Shown: one piece after another, positions 1 through 9,256 of the stretch
Numbering within the stretch: position 1 is the stretch's first letter
Layout: every line of letters starts with the position of its first letter
Assembly (NCBI RefSeq): GCF_900129425.1
Contig: NZ_LT670817.1
Span: 8,832,001-8,896,000, forward strand
Direction of reading: 5' to 3'
DNA: 64,000 bases
From: Bradyrhizobium erythrophlei
Lineage (GTDB): Bacteria; Pseudomonadota; Alphaproteobacteria; Rhizobiales; Xanthobacteraceae
The notes under the pieces: generated by a model
What the model was told of the DNA's origin: nothing
Databases searched by the model: none
Seen by the model: the letters and a program-made list of their open reading frames with translations, nothing else
Made by a program: the position numbers and the translations under genes

Positions 1-478
1 CGGCCTTCTCGATCCGGATGGTGAAGTCAGCCATCGTCTCGTGGTCGCGCTGCTCGACCTGCTCTCCCGGCTTGATGAACATCGACATCCACTTGCCGAT
101 GAAGTCGCCCGGCGACAGCGGCTCGATCTTGTCGATGAAGGCGCGGATGCCGCCGCATTGGGCATGGCCGAGCACCACGATGTGCTTTACGTGAAGAACT
201 GAAACCGCGTATTCCAGCGCCGCCGATACGCCGTGCGCGTTGGCGTCGGGCTGATAGACCGGCACCAGATTGGCGATATTACGCATCACGAACAGTTCGC
301 CGGGACCGGCATCGAAGATCACTTCCGGCGAGACCCGGGAATCGCAGCAGCCGATCACCATCACTTCGGGGGCCTGGCCGCGCTCGGACAGGTCGCGGTA
401 ACGCGACTGCTCGGTGGGCAGCCGCTGCGAGGTGAAGGTCCGGTAGCCCTCAAGCAGATGTTGCGGAAACGATGACAT
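1..478 (-). CDS. Beta-class carbonic anhydrase (3' end beyond window)
   Basis: Interconverts CO2 and bicarbonate in the cytoplasm with a zinc cofactor. The reverse complement from the ATG at 478 gives about 159 residues before the window edge, so the C-terminus is missing. The beta-class zinc site is visible: C44-x-D46-x-R48 in CCDSR, then H105 and C108 in GHAQCGG. The N-terminus (MSSFPQHLLEGYRTF) is typical of bacterial beta-CA proteins. It is divergent from the lyase gene at 576. Family assignment is firm; physiological role (CO2 supply for carboxylases or pH) is not shown by the sequence. Confidence 0.95.
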   Translation of the reverse strand, partial: MSSFPQHLLEGYRTFTSQRLPTEQSRYRDLSERGQAPEVMVIGCCDSRVSPEVIFDAGPGELFVMRNIANLVPVYQPDANAHGVSAALEYAVSVLHVKHIVVLGHAQCGGIRAFIDKIEPLSPGDFIGKWMSMFIKPGEQVEQRDHETMADFTIRIEKA

Positions 479-575
479 GGCAATGGCTAACCATAGGCTG
501 TGTTTGGGAACAAGTCTTTCGGACCGCGGGCTGAGATGATATCGCGGGAGCTTGGGAGCCGAAAGGAATAAGACC

Positions 576-1454
576 ATGATCCATCCGCGCCGCAGCCTGC
601 TGTTCATGCCGGGATCGAACGCGCGGGCGCTGGAAAAAGCCCGCCATCTGCCGGCCGACGGCATCATCCTCGACCTCGAGGATTCCGTCGGCCTCGATGC
701 CAAGGCTGTCGCCCGCGACCAGATCGCGAAAGCCGTCGCGGAGAGAGGGTTCGGCAAGCGCGAGGTCCTGATCCGCACCAACAGCCTCGATACGCCATGG
801 TGGATCGACGACATCACCATGGCCGGCAAGGCCCGGCCCGACGGCATTCTGGTTCCAAAAATTTCCAGCGTGGCGGATCTCAGCGCGATCGCCGATCGCC
901 TGGACGCCATCGGTGCCGACCCGTCGATCAGGGTGTGGGCGATGATCGAGACCGCGCGGGCGGTGCTCCACGCCGAAGAACTCGCCGCCGCCTCGCGCGA
1001 CCAAAGGACACGGCTGGCCGGTTTCGTGTTCGGGCCGAACGATCTTTCGCGGGAGACGCGGATCCGGATGCGTCCGGGCCGCGCGGCGATGATCCCTATG
1101 ATCACGCACTGCATTCTCGCCACCCGCGCCTACGGCCTCGAAATTCTCGACGGCCCCTACAGCGACTTCAGCGATTTCAACGGCTTTGGGCAGGAATGCG
1201 CGCAAGCCCGCGATCTCGGCTTTGACGGCAAGACGCTGATCCATCCCGGGCAGATCGAGGCCTGCAACGCGATCTTCACGCCGCCGGCGGAGGAGATTGC
1301 GCAAGCCCGCAAGATCATCGCGGCGTTCGAACGGCCGGAAAACACCGCGCGCGGCGCGATCCAGCTCGACGGTCAGATGGTGGAGCGGCTGCACGCCGAG
1401 ATGGCCCAGCGCACGATTGCGATTGCCGATGCGATCGCCGCGATGGGAAGTTGA
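576..1454 (+). CDS. HpcH/HpaI aldolase/citrate lyase family protein (CitE-like CoA-ester lyase)
   Basis: A TIM-barrel lyase of the CitE/malyl-CoA lyase group, which cleaves or forms C-C bonds of (hydroxy)acyl-CoA esters with Mg2+. The protein has 292 residues from the ATG at 576. I prefer this to an in-frame TTG at 552 because GAAAGGA at 561-567 is well placed as a ribosome site. Visible motifs are SLLFMPGSN near residue 7, the LDLEDSV strand (residues 32-38), R67 in LIRTNS, E125 in WAMIET and D155 in FGPNDLS, matching the substrate and metal residues of the family. The exact substrate cannot be read; malyl-CoA, citramalyl-CoA and related esters are candidates. Confidence 0.88.
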   Translation: MIHPRRSLLFMPGSNARALEKARHLPADGIILDLEDSVGLDAKAVARDQIAKAVAERGFGKREVLIRTNSLDTPWWIDDITMAGKARPDGILVPKISSVADLSAIADRLDAIGADPSIRVWAMIETARAVLHAEELAAASRDQRTRLAGFVFGPNDLSRETRIRMRPGRAAMIPMITHCILATRAYGLEILDGPYSDFSDFNGFGQECAQARDLGFDGKTLIHPGQIEACNAIFTPPAEEIAQARKIIAAFERPENTARGAIQLDGQMVERLHAEMAQRTIAIADAIAAMGS

Positions 1455-1461
1455 CCTCTTA

Positions 1462-1498
1462 CCCTCCCCTGGAGGGGGAGGGGAGGGGAGGGTAAGGA
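1462..1498. repeat. Purine/pyrimidine palindrome between convergent genes
   Basis: CTTACCCTCCCC at the left pairs with GGGGAGGGTAAG at the right around a G-rich centre. It fills the 45 bp between the convergent ends of the CitE-like gene and the glycosyltransferase gene. It could act as a bidirectional terminator, but there is no T-run. It resembles the CTCTCCC/GGGAGAG palindromes seen elsewhere in this window. Confidence 0.5.
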
Positions 1499-1499
1499 T

Positions 1500-2288
1500 C
1501 TAGCCCATTCCAAACCGCTCCGCCGCCCAGGCATACAGGCTGCCGGCGACGGGCGGCTGGTTGCCTCGGCCTTTCGGTGAGACGTGAAACCCGATGATGT
1601 CGGGATCGCCGGTCAGCGCCGAAAAATCCTGGGGTTCGAAGAACAGTTTTGGTTCAGCATGGACCGCGTAAAACGATTTGCGGGGCAATGCGTAGTGCAG
1701 TTCGCCGGCGCGGCGGGCCAGCGCGGTCAGCGCCGCCGGGCCATAAATCGCGACGCGTATATCGGACAGCCGTTTTGAGCCGCGCAACCTGCGAAGCGCG
1801 AAAGTCAGGCGGTGCCGCAACGCCAACCAGTCCGGCGTCAGTTCGTGCTGCCGCATCAGCGCGCCGAACGCCGCCACGATCGGATCGCCTGATGGCAGAT
1901 AGAGTACGGAATTGCCGAGCTGGCGCGGCCGCTCCCAGGCGAAGTATGGTTTTGCCGGGTCGATCTCGACCGGTTTAAGCAGCAGCACGTCGGCGTCGAG
2001 CCACAGGCCGGCGCTTCGCGCCATCAGCTGCATCCGAAAAAAATCGCTGAACTGCAGCGTGGTCCAGTCGCGCCACACGCCGTCAGCGCCTGTTGGGCGC
2101 AGTTTCTCTGCAAAAGCATGCGGCAGAACCGCTTCGGCCTCGGCGTTGCCGACGCCATCGGGCAATGGCGCCAGCGGCTCGAAACTGTAGACGGTGACTT
2201 TATGGCCCGCCGCGACCTGCGATCTCAGGCAGGTGAGCCGCAGTCTATCAAGCGGGCCGTGCCAGAAGGTGACGACGTCGGGCCGCAT
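1500..2288 (-). CDS. DXD-motif glycosyltransferase (GT32-like sugar transferase)
   Basis: A 262-residue protein with the layout of small GT32-type (capsular polysaccharide or Gly_transf_sug) enzymes. It has an N-terminal strand with W9-H10 (VTFWHGPLD), a middle segment WTTLQFSDFFRMQLM, and the nucleotide-sugar/metal motif LDADV with D98 and D100. There is no signal peptide or membrane segment, so it is likely cytoplasmic. It begins 28 bp after the leuD stop on the same strand and may be the last gene of that transcript. Donor and acceptor sugars are unknown. Confidence 0.8.
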   Translation of the reverse strand: MRPDVVTFWHGPLDRLRLTCLRSQVAAGHKVTVYSFEPLAPLPDGVGNAEAEAVLPHAFAEKLRPTGADGVWRDWTTLQFSDFFRMQLMARSAGLWLDADVLLLKPVEIDPAKPYFAWERPRQLGNSVLYLPSGDPIVAAFGALMRQHELTPDWLALRHRLTFALRRLRGSKRLSDIRVAIYGPAALTALARRAGELHYALPRKSFYAVHAEPKLFFEPQDFSALTGDPDIIGFHVSPKGRGNQPPVAGSLYAWAAERFGMG

Positions 2289-2316
2289 GCGCGTCGCACC
2301 TTCACAAAGCGGGAGA

Positions 2317-2922
2317 TCACGCCCAGGCGCGCTCGGTCTTTGCCTTGGCCTCGTAGCTGTCGATCGAGGCCTTCTTCTCCATGGTCAGCCCGATGTCATC
2401 GAGGCCGTTCATCAGGCAGTGCTTGCGGTACGGATCGATCTCGAACTTTAGCGTGCCGCCGTCGGGGCCGCGGATTTCCTGACTGGCAAGATCGATGCTC
2501 AGCGTCGCATTGGCGCCGCGTTCGGCATCGTCGAACAATTTGTCGAGATCGTCCTGGCTGACGCGGATCGGCAGAATGCCGTTCTTGAAACAGTTGTTGT
2601 AGAAGATATCGCCGAACGAGGTCGAGATCACGCAGCGGATGCCGAAATCGAGCAGCGCCCATGGCGCGTGCTCGCGGCTCGAACCGCAGCCGAAATTGTC
2701 GCCGGCGACCAGGATCTTGGCGTGGCGATAGGCCGGCTTGTTGAGGATGAAATCCGGGTTCTCGCTGCCGTCATCCTTGTAGCGCTGTTCCGAGAACAGC
2801 CCCTTGCCGAGGCCGGTGCGCTTGATGGTCTTCAGATACTGCTTGGGGATCACCATGTCGGTATCGACATTGATGATCTTCAAGGGCGCCGCGACGCCTT
2901 CCAGCGTGGTGAACTTGTCCAT
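2317..2922 (-). CDS. leuD: 3-isopropylmalate dehydratase small subunit
   Basis: Small (swivel-domain) subunit of isopropylmalate isomerase, which with LeuC converts 2- to 3-isopropylmalate in leucine synthesis. The 201 residues include MDKFTTLEGVAAPL at the start, the NVDTDMVIPKQYLK segment and the substrate-loop motif GDNFGCGSSREHAPWAL that is diagnostic of LeuD. Length is normal. It lies 12 bp after the stop of an unrelated low-GC gene, and its ribosome site (AGGA) falls in that gap. leuC is 2.8 kb away on the same strand, so the two subunits are not adjacent here. Confidence 0.97.
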   Translation of the reverse strand: MDKFTTLEGVAAPLKIINVDTDMVIPKQYLKTIKRTGLGKGLFSEQRYKDDGSENPDFILNKPAYRHAKILVAGDNFGCGSSREHAPWALLDFGIRCVISTSFGDIFYNNCFKNGILPIRVSQDDLDKLFDDAERGANATLSIDLASQEIRGPDGGTLKFEIDPYRKHCLMNGLDDIGLTMEKKASIDSYEAKAKTERAWA

Positions 2923-2934
2923 CGAATCCTAGTC

Positions 2935-3603
2935 CTATAGCTTGGGCCAGCGCCTTGGTTTGTCGTATCTAGGCTCATTTATATGGGGAGAGAACCCTGC
3001 TGGCAACGCAAGTATTTCCTCGTCAGTCATCTGACTAACGGTGTTGTTTACTGCCAGCTTCAGGGCCCTCAACTTCTCATCTAATATGGCTTGAATGATT
3101 TTATCAATTAGCCCTGACAGGGCTCGGTAACCCGTCGGTCCAAGCGGCCCAATACCAGAACTACTCCACCCTACCCCGCCCCGGTGTAGGCAGTTCTTGC
3201 TGTCGATCGCAATTTGGAGGTTGCTACAACCTGCTTCCATCTCGTTGACAGAGTGGGCAAGATTTTTATCAGTGATTGCTATGATTGTGTCGTGCAGTGA
3301 CAGGAGTTCATCTGGAACTCTATCGACCAAGTCATTTCTCAAAAGACGGCTCCGCGCCCCTGTCTTGAAGCAACGTCGATAGCAAAGGGCGCCAGCCACA
3401 AAAATGCACCAATCTATCCCGTGCGAGTCATTCCTATCTAACCCGCCTGGGAAACCAACCCCGTATTCACGATTCGAAATTTGATCGAAACAAGATTTGG
3501 CAAAACGCAAATCAATCTGGATCATTTCATAATCGTATAAATCGCGAGCTTCTTGGAAGGCCAATAGCTTCGGAGTCCAATGTAGAGGTTCCTTTTCAAC
3601 CAT
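2935..3603 (-). CDS. Unrecognised low-GC protein, 222 aa
   Basis: I do not recognise this protein. It has 222 residues, no signal peptide or membrane segment, several cysteines (near residues 38, 66, 73, 78, 125 and 138), and a hydrophobic helix-like stretch in the C-terminal half (GLIDKIIQAILDEKLRALKL). Base composition is clearly lower in GC and codon use is more AT-ending (TTA, AAA, ATA) than in both neighbours, which suggests recent transfer. It starts only 3 bp after the metallopeptidase stop and ends 12 bp before leuD, so it sits inside a tight same-strand run. The reading frame is intact. Function unknown. Confidence 0.7.
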   Translation of the reverse strand: MVEKEPLHWTPKLLAFQEARDLYDYEMIQIDLRFAKSCFDQISNREYGVGFPGGLDRNDSHGIDWCIFVAGALCYRRCFKTGARSRLLRNDLVDRVPDELLSLHDTIIAITDKNLAHSVNEMEAGCSNLQIAIDSKNCLHRGGVGWSSSGIGPLGPTGYRALSGLIDKIIQAILDEKLRALKLAVNNTVSQMTDEEILALPAGFSPHINEPRYDKPRRWPKL

Positions 3604-3606
3604 TAC

Positions 3607-4005
3607 CTATGACCCTTCTGCCTCGATCGCTTCCATATCGTCGTCCGACAGCCCGAAATGGTGGCCGATCTCGTGAATCAGGACGTGGCGGACGATATGA
3701 CCCAGCGCCTCGTCATGTTCCGCCCAGTAGTCGAGGATCGGCCGGCGATACAGCCAGATCATATTCGGCAGCCGGGCGATGTCGTCGTTGCTGCGAAACG
3801 GCAGCCCGATGCCCTGGAACAGGCCGAGCAGGTCGAATTCGCTCTCCGCGTTCATCTCGTCGAGAACTTCCTCCGTCGGAAAATCGTCGACGCGGATGAT
3901 CACGCCCTCGCACAGATCGCGAAAGCCGCTGGGCAGGCGCTCGAAAATCTGGTGCGCCATCGCCTCCATCTCGGCGAGGGAGGGCGCTTTCGCCGTGGTC
4001 CACAT
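3607..4005 (-). CDS. Small zincin-like metallopeptidase family protein
   Basis: A 132-residue protein of the small bacterial zincin family (the PF06262/DUF1025 type). The zinc signature HExxHxxGxxD is present: H111, E112 and H115 in HEIGHHFGLSD, with D121 as third ligand. The N-terminal half is helical and the centre carries the family's NMIWLYRRPILDYW-like strand. No signal peptide, so it is probably cytoplasmic. It is the first gene of a run that continues through the low-GC gene, leuD and the glycosyltransferase. Substrate unknown; proteolytic activity is inferred from the motif alone. Confidence 0.88.
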   Translation of the reverse strand: MWTTAKAPSLAEMEAMAHQIFERLPSGFRDLCEGVIIRVDDFPTEEVLDEMNAESEFDLLGLFQGIGLPFRSNDDIARLPNMIWLYRRPILDYWAEHDEALGHIVRHVLIHEIGHHFGLSDDDMEAIEAEGS

Positions 4006-4116
4006 CCGGGCTTTTTACCGCGTGTTCCGCTGTCATGCATGGGGTTTTGCGCCCGCAGTTGACGTTCGGGCAGCAATCGGAGACGTTGCGGCCATAGCAG
4101 GTTTTGGGTGGGCGTG

Positions 4117-4467
4117 ATGATGCGGATCAGGACAGCGGCGATTTGGCTGGCTTTGGCGGGCAGCTTTTCGTGGCCCGCAGCCGGAGCGAGCGCCCAAACC
4201 GCGCCATCCGGCATGCGGATCGCGCAGGCGACGCAGCCTGTCGCCACCGAGCCATCCGCGCAGCGCAGGGGTCGGCGCCCGCCGACCCGGCTGCATGTCT
4301 ATCCGAACGTTGAAACGGGACCCGGCGTCTATCCGCGCTATTATCCCGGCCGCAATGCCGTGCGCGATTGCGTCGCAACCTATCTGCAGGAATACCGGCC
4401 GAGCGGCACCGTGATCACGCCGCACATGAGCTGCTATTGGCGACCCGTCCCTGTGGGCAACTACTGA
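4117..4467 (+). CDS. Small exported protein of unknown function
   Basis: About 116 residues. Upstream in-frame GTG codons exist at 4108 and 4114; I chose the ATG at 4117 (ATG 4120 is equally possible). The N-terminus is a clear Sec signal peptide (TAAIWLALAGSFSWPAAGASAQ). The mature part has a tract of basic residues (RRGRRPP) and then a conserved-looking domain with YPNVETGPGVYPRYYPGRNAVRDC and two cysteines that could pair. Similar small exported proteins are common in Bradyrhizobium, but I know no function. It is divergent from the metallopeptidase gene. Confidence 0.65.
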   Translation: MMRIRTAAIWLALAGSFSWPAAGASAQTAPSGMRIAQATQPVATEPSAQRRGRRPPTRLHVYPNVETGPGVYPRYYPGRNAVRDCVATYLQEYRPSGTVITPHMSCYWRPVPVGNY

Positions 4468-4557
4468 GCGACGCACGCAGTCATCTGATTCCAGCGCGCT
4501 GCTGAATCCGAAATACGCGAAGTGGGTTGCGGAGCGGGCAGCCTCAGATTCCGGACA

Positions 4558-4785
4558 CTAATGCCGTCGGCGTGCCGCGCCGATCAGCCCGGCGCAGACC
4601 ACCAGCGCTGAGGTACCATAGACAATGATCGCCATGGTCAGTTGGGTGACGCCGCTAGCGGTGCCCGGACCTCCGCCAGGTCCCTGGGACGCCAGCGCCG
4701 CGCCAGTCCACGAAAGGCTGGTCACCGCTGACAGGGTGGCCAACCCGAAGCGCGATATCCGATGTCTTATGCGCAGGGATGTCAT
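4558..4785 (-). CDS. Small membrane protein with signal sequence, 75 aa
   Basis: The start at 4785 is chosen because AGGAG lies about 7 nt upstream (ACAGGAGATTGTC). A longer frame reaching 4905 has no such site. The protein begins with a basic N-terminus and a hydrophobic stretch ending ALAS, then a Gly/Pro linker (QGPGGGPGTASG), then a second hydrophobic helix (LTMAIIVYGTSALVVCAGLIGAA) and a terminal RRRH. It is probably exported and anchored in the inner membrane. Function unknown. Confidence 0.55.
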   Translation of the reverse strand: MTSLRIRHRISRFGLATLSAVTSLSWTGAALASQGPGGGPGTASGVTQLTMAIIVYGTSALVVCAGLIGAARRRH

Positions 4786-5034
4786 GACAATCTCCTGTGA
4801 CGAAGAAGCCTCCAGAAGATACGCACGACAGCCTATGCCGGTTTTAAAAAATGTCCCGTGAGAATGTTGTTGTGCAGAGAGGGAACCGGTTCGCGCCACG
4901 CGCATTCATCTTCACGGCGCATCACATTCACGTCGCTCACTCTAGTTTCATGATCTGCGTTGCGCGCAATGCGGTCGATTCGATCGACCGCATTGCACAG
5001 ACGTGACATCCGATGACCCAAGGGAGATCCATAT

Positions 5035-5247
5035 ATGAACGTGACCAGAGTTCTGGGACTTGTTGCAGTCGGCGCATTGCTTGTGCTCGCCGCTCCGACC
5101 GAACGCGCCCAGGCGCTGTCGCTGAGCAATCCCGCCGCCGCCACCGCGGTCCAGGACGGTTCGAAGCAGACGACAACCGAGGTGGGTTGGCGTCATGGAC
5201 GTCATTGGGGTCATCGCCGCCACCACTGCTGGCACTGCCGCTGGTGA
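5035..5247 (+). CDS. Small exported His/Trp-rich protein, 70 aa
   Basis: Starts at ATG 5035 behind AGGGAG. Residues 1-27 form a signal peptide (LGLVAVGALLVLAAP...AQA). The mature protein is about 43 residues and its last 20 are dominated by His, Arg and Trp (GRHWGHRRHHCWHCRW) with two cysteines. This composition suggests metal or anionic-ligand binding, but no function is established. A strong terminator follows 25 bp after the stop, so it is probably a single-gene transcript. Confidence 0.65.
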   Translation: MNVTRVLGLVAVGALLVLAAPTERAQALSLSNPAAATAVQDGSKQTTTEVGWRHGRHWGHRRHHCWHCRW

Positions 5248-5272
5248 GCGCGGCTTGAGCGCGTGAGATCAA

Positions 5273-5298
5273 CAGGCCCGCATCGCGGGCCTGTTTTT
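5273..5298 (+). terminator. Rho-independent terminator after the His-rich gene
   Basis: Perfect 9-bp stem CAGGCCCGC/GCGGGCCTG with an ATC loop, followed by TTTTT. It lies 25 bp after the stop codon of the gene at 5035. Confidence 0.9.
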
Positions 5299-5425
5299 CG
5301 TTCGGCTGACAGGATTACACTCGGCCTTAAAATGACGTGCCGGCGCCGTTCGTCCCGTTTAACTCAGGCTATGGGCTTTGGCCTTGGTGGTGAAATGAAT
5401 CAGCCGCCGGTGGACGCCTGATTTC

Positions 5426-5629
5426 TCAGTCCCAATCCTTGAACTTCCAGGATTTGAGTTTCCACGGCGTCAGCGTCTCGATGCGCCACTGCCGCCACCG
5501 GTCCGGCGGCCAATGACTGAGATGCGAGGTTTCCTTGACCTCGGGCGCGACCACGCGTGGCATGATCCGGCGCCGGGTCTGGCGCGTCGCCTCGCTGATC
5601 ATATCGACGAAAACAGGCTTGTCGGCCAC
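5426..5629 (-). CDS. Small unknown protein, 67 aa
   Basis: GTG start at 5629 behind a good ribosome site (GAGGAG 6 nt upstream). It is basic and Trp-rich at the C-terminus (WRQWRIETLTPWKLKSWKFKDWD), has no signal peptide or membrane segment, and contains no motif I know. It lies 100 bp beyond the leuC stop on the same strand and could be co-transcribed. The ribosome site supports it as a real gene; function unknown. Confidence 0.5.
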   Translation of the reverse strand: MADKPVFVDMISEATRQTRRRIMPRVVAPEVKETSHLSHWPPDRWRQWRIETLTPWKLKSWKFKDWD

Positions 5630-5729
5630 GGCTTGCTCCTCGCGAAACGCCTCGCTCTCAAGCCACCTAGCCTGCTCCCAACACCTTAACGACTTCCTTC
5701 GACAATGCTTCGAGGTTGAGGCAAGGGCG

Positions 5730-7136
<1,407 letters not shown>

Positions 7137-7477
7137 GAGCGCGAGCCCTTAAAGAGAATTGCTGGAGCAGGTGAGCGCGGATACGCGCGAACACGATGAA
7201 ACGTCAGCGCGGCATCAAAGCGCGCGCGCGAGCCCTGACGTCGCCGAGGTCGTGAACCGTCCGAAGAAGCGGCCAGGCAACCGGCGATGATCGTCGATCA
7301 CGATCGGCGCGGCGAACTGGCAGGCGATGCTGGTCTGATCCGGAACCATTTCAATTTTCTAGCACAGAGCTGGCCATCGCGACAATCAATCGATGTGCCG
7401 CGGAGATAGATAGGCATGGCGCAGCAAAAAAGCGCGGGCAAGCCCGCGCTTTTCGATCAACTTTACTGCAGCCGGAA
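7137..7477. other. Intergenic leuC upstream region / rplS downstream region
   Basis: This 340-bp stretch lies between rplS and leuC, both on the minus strand, and should carry the leuC promoter after the rplS terminator. On the minus strand an uninterrupted small frame of 44 codons runs from ATG 7349 to TGA 7215. It has no convincing ribosome site and no run of leucine codons, so it does not look like a classical attenuator leader. I see nothing else. Confidence 0.5.
7424..7453 (-). terminator. Terminator of the rpsP-rimM-trmD-rplS operon
   Basis: Perfect 9-bp stem AGCGCGGGC/GCCCGCGCT with an AA/TT loop, followed on the minus strand by six T residues (7430-7425). It lies about 25 bp after the rplS stop. 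Confidence 0.92.
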
Positions 7478-7867
7478 CTACTCGCCGACGGCGGCGGCCT
7501 GCGGGCGGTCCGTCTTCTTCTCGACGATACGGGCCGACTTGCCGCGGAGATTGCGCAGGTAATAAAGCTTGGCGCGGCGCACCTTGCCGCGGCGCACCAG
7601 CTTGATCGAGTCGATCATCGGCGACATCACCGGGAATACCCGTTCCACGCCTTCGCCGTAGGAGATCTTGCGAACCGTGAAGCTCTCGTTGAGCCCGCCG
7701 CCGGAACGCCCGATGCAGACGCCCTCATAGGCCTGCACGCGCGAGCGGTCGCCTTCGACCACCTTGACGTTGACGATCACGGTATCGCCCGGTCCGAAGT
7801 CCGGAATTTCCTTGCCGGCGGACAATTTGTCGAATTGCTCTTTTTCGAGCTCTTGAATGAGGTTCAT
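7478..7867 (-). CDS. rplS: 50S ribosomal protein L19
   Basis: L19 sits at the 30S-50S interface of the ribosome. It has 129 residues from ATG 7867 (MNLIQELEKEQFDKL), with GGAG about 9 nt upstream; a longer in-frame extension to 7969 is not expected for L19. The family signature GDTVIVNVKVVEGDRSRVQAYEG and the SVRRGKVRRAKLYYLR-like region are visible. It carries a short C-terminal tail (ARIVEKKTDRPQAAAVGE). Last gene of the rpsP operon, followed by a strong terminator. Confidence 0.97.
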   Translation of the reverse strand: MNLIQELEKEQFDKLSAGKEIPDFGPGDTVIVNVKVVEGDRSRVQAYEGVCIGRSGGGLNESFTVRKISYGEGVERVFPVMSPMIDSIKLVRRGKVRRAKLYYLRNLRGKSARIVEKKTDRPQAAAVGE

Positions 7868-7982
7868 CGCAAAATCTCCATCGGCGGCGCGCCCCAGCCT
7901 GCTGACCGCGGGCTGCGCGAACGTCCATCTATCCTGCCATTGCGCGGATTTCGCGCTCCTATACGGCAAAGGCGAAGCGTTG

Positions 7983-8705
7983 TCACCCTTCCGTCGTGTT
8001 TTTTGGGCGCTTTTGGCCCGAAGTCCTGGCCGCCCAGAGATCGGGCCGCCGCGCCCGGGTCAGCGCCTCGGCCTCGGCCCGGCGCCAGGCCGCGACCCGG
8101 GCGTGATCGCCGGACAAGAGAGTTTCCGGGATCGGCCGGCCCTCGAACTCCTGCGGACGGGTATATTGCGGGTATTCCAGCAACCCTTCCGAAAAGCTCT
8201 CATCCGCGCTGGAAGCCAGCTTGCCCATCACACCCGGCAATAGCCTGACGCAGGCGTCGATCAGCGCCAGGGCCGGGATTTCACCGCCCGACAGCACGTA
8301 ATCACCGATCGAGACCTCCTCAAGCCCGCGGGCCGCGATCACCCGCTGATCGACGCCCTCGAACCGGCCGCAGATGATCAGGGGGCCGGGTCCAGCGGCG
8401 AGTTCCGTCACCAAGGACTGGGTCAATGGCCGACCCCGCGGGCTCATCAACAGGCGCGGGCGGTCCGGTGCTATTTCCGCCGCATCGATGGCGGAGGCCA
8501 GCACGTCGGCGCGGAGCACCATGCCGGGGCCCCCGCCGGCCGGGGTATCGTCGACGCTGCGGTGACGGTCGGTGGCGGAGTCCCTGATATCGCGCGCCTC
8601 CAGGGCCCACAGGCCAGTTGCCAGCGCCTTGCCGGCGAGGCTGACGCCAAGCGGCCCCGGGAACATCTCGGGGAACAGGGTCAGGACGGTGGTGCGCCAA
8701 GTCAT
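7983..8705 (-). CDS. trmD: tRNA (guanine-N1-)-methyltransferase
   Basis: Methylates G37 of tRNAs that read CNN codons, preventing +1 frameshifting; SAM-dependent SPOUT-fold enzyme acting as a dimer. The 240 residues show the trefoil-knot motifs: VDDTPAGGGPGMVLRADV, the ICGRFEGVDQRV loop and SIGDYVLSGGE. It overlaps the rimM end by 4 bp, implying translational coupling, and precedes rplS by 115 bp. Confidence 0.97.
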   Translation of the reverse strand: MTWRTTVLTLFPEMFPGPLGVSLAGKALATGLWALEARDIRDSATDRHRSVDDTPAGGGPGMVLRADVLASAIDAAEIAPDRPRLLMSPRGRPLTQSLVTELAAGPGPLIICGRFEGVDQRVIAARGLEEVSIGDYVLSGGEIPALALIDACVRLLPGVMGKLASSADESFSEGLLEYPQYTRPQEFEGRPIPETLLSGDHARVAAWRRAEAEALTRARRPDLWAARTSGQKRPKNTTEG

Positions 8706-9238
8706 GGCATAGATGTACCCGAATCTTCAGGGGTGTCGCCCTCGATCTCCGCGGGCAATTCGATCACCACGCGTCCGGCTGCGAGATCCACTGATGGCAC
8801 CACCGCATTGGTGAACGGCAGCAGCATGGTTGCGCCGTGGGGAGGTGCGATTTCGATGATGTCACCGGCGCCGAAATTGTGGATTGCGATGACGCGGCCG
8901 AGCGGTTCATTGGCGGCATTGACGGCGGTGAGCCCGATCAGGTCGGCGTGATAATATTCGTCGTCATCGGTCGCCGGCAGTTTTTCGCGTGCGACATACA
9001 GTTCGATGCCGTTGAGGCGCTCGGCATCCTCTCGCGTCGCGATGCCTTTCAGCGTCGCGACCAAATGGCCCTTGGCCTCGCGGGCATTTGCGACTTCGAA
9101 CGAGCGCGCGCCGTCTTTGGTGGCGAGCGCGCCGTACTGCATCACGGCCAGCGGGTCTTCCGTAAAAGTCCACAGCTTGACCGCGCCGCGCACCCCGTGC
9201 GCGGCGCCGATCCGGGCGATGCAGATTTTTGCCGCCAT
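8702..9238 (-). CDS. rimM: 16S rRNA processing protein RimM
   Basis: Assists maturation of the 30S head by binding S19. The protein has 178 residues with an N-terminal RimM domain (KICIARIGAAHGVRGAVKLWTFT) and a C-terminal PRC-barrel (YYHADLIGLTAVNAANEPLGRVIAIHNFG region). It lies between rpsP (18 bp gap) and trmD (4 bp overlap) in the standard operon. Confidence 0.95.
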   Translation of the reverse strand: MAAKICIARIGAAHGVRGAVKLWTFTEDPLAVMQYGALATKDGARSFEVANAREAKGHLVATLKGIATREDAERLNGIELYVAREKLPATDDDEYYHADLIGLTAVNAANEPLGRVIAIHNFGAGDIIEIAPPHGATMLLPFTNAVVPSVDLAAGRVVIELPAEIEGDTPEDSGTSMP

Positions 9239-9256
9239 CGCCGTGCGCCGGCGCGC

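Noticed and set aside
450..1394. Long minus-strand open frame of 314 codons
   Set aside because: It is antisense to the CitE-like gene and exists because high-GC codon bias removes stops from the complementary frame; its protein is Arg/Asp/His-rich without motifs.
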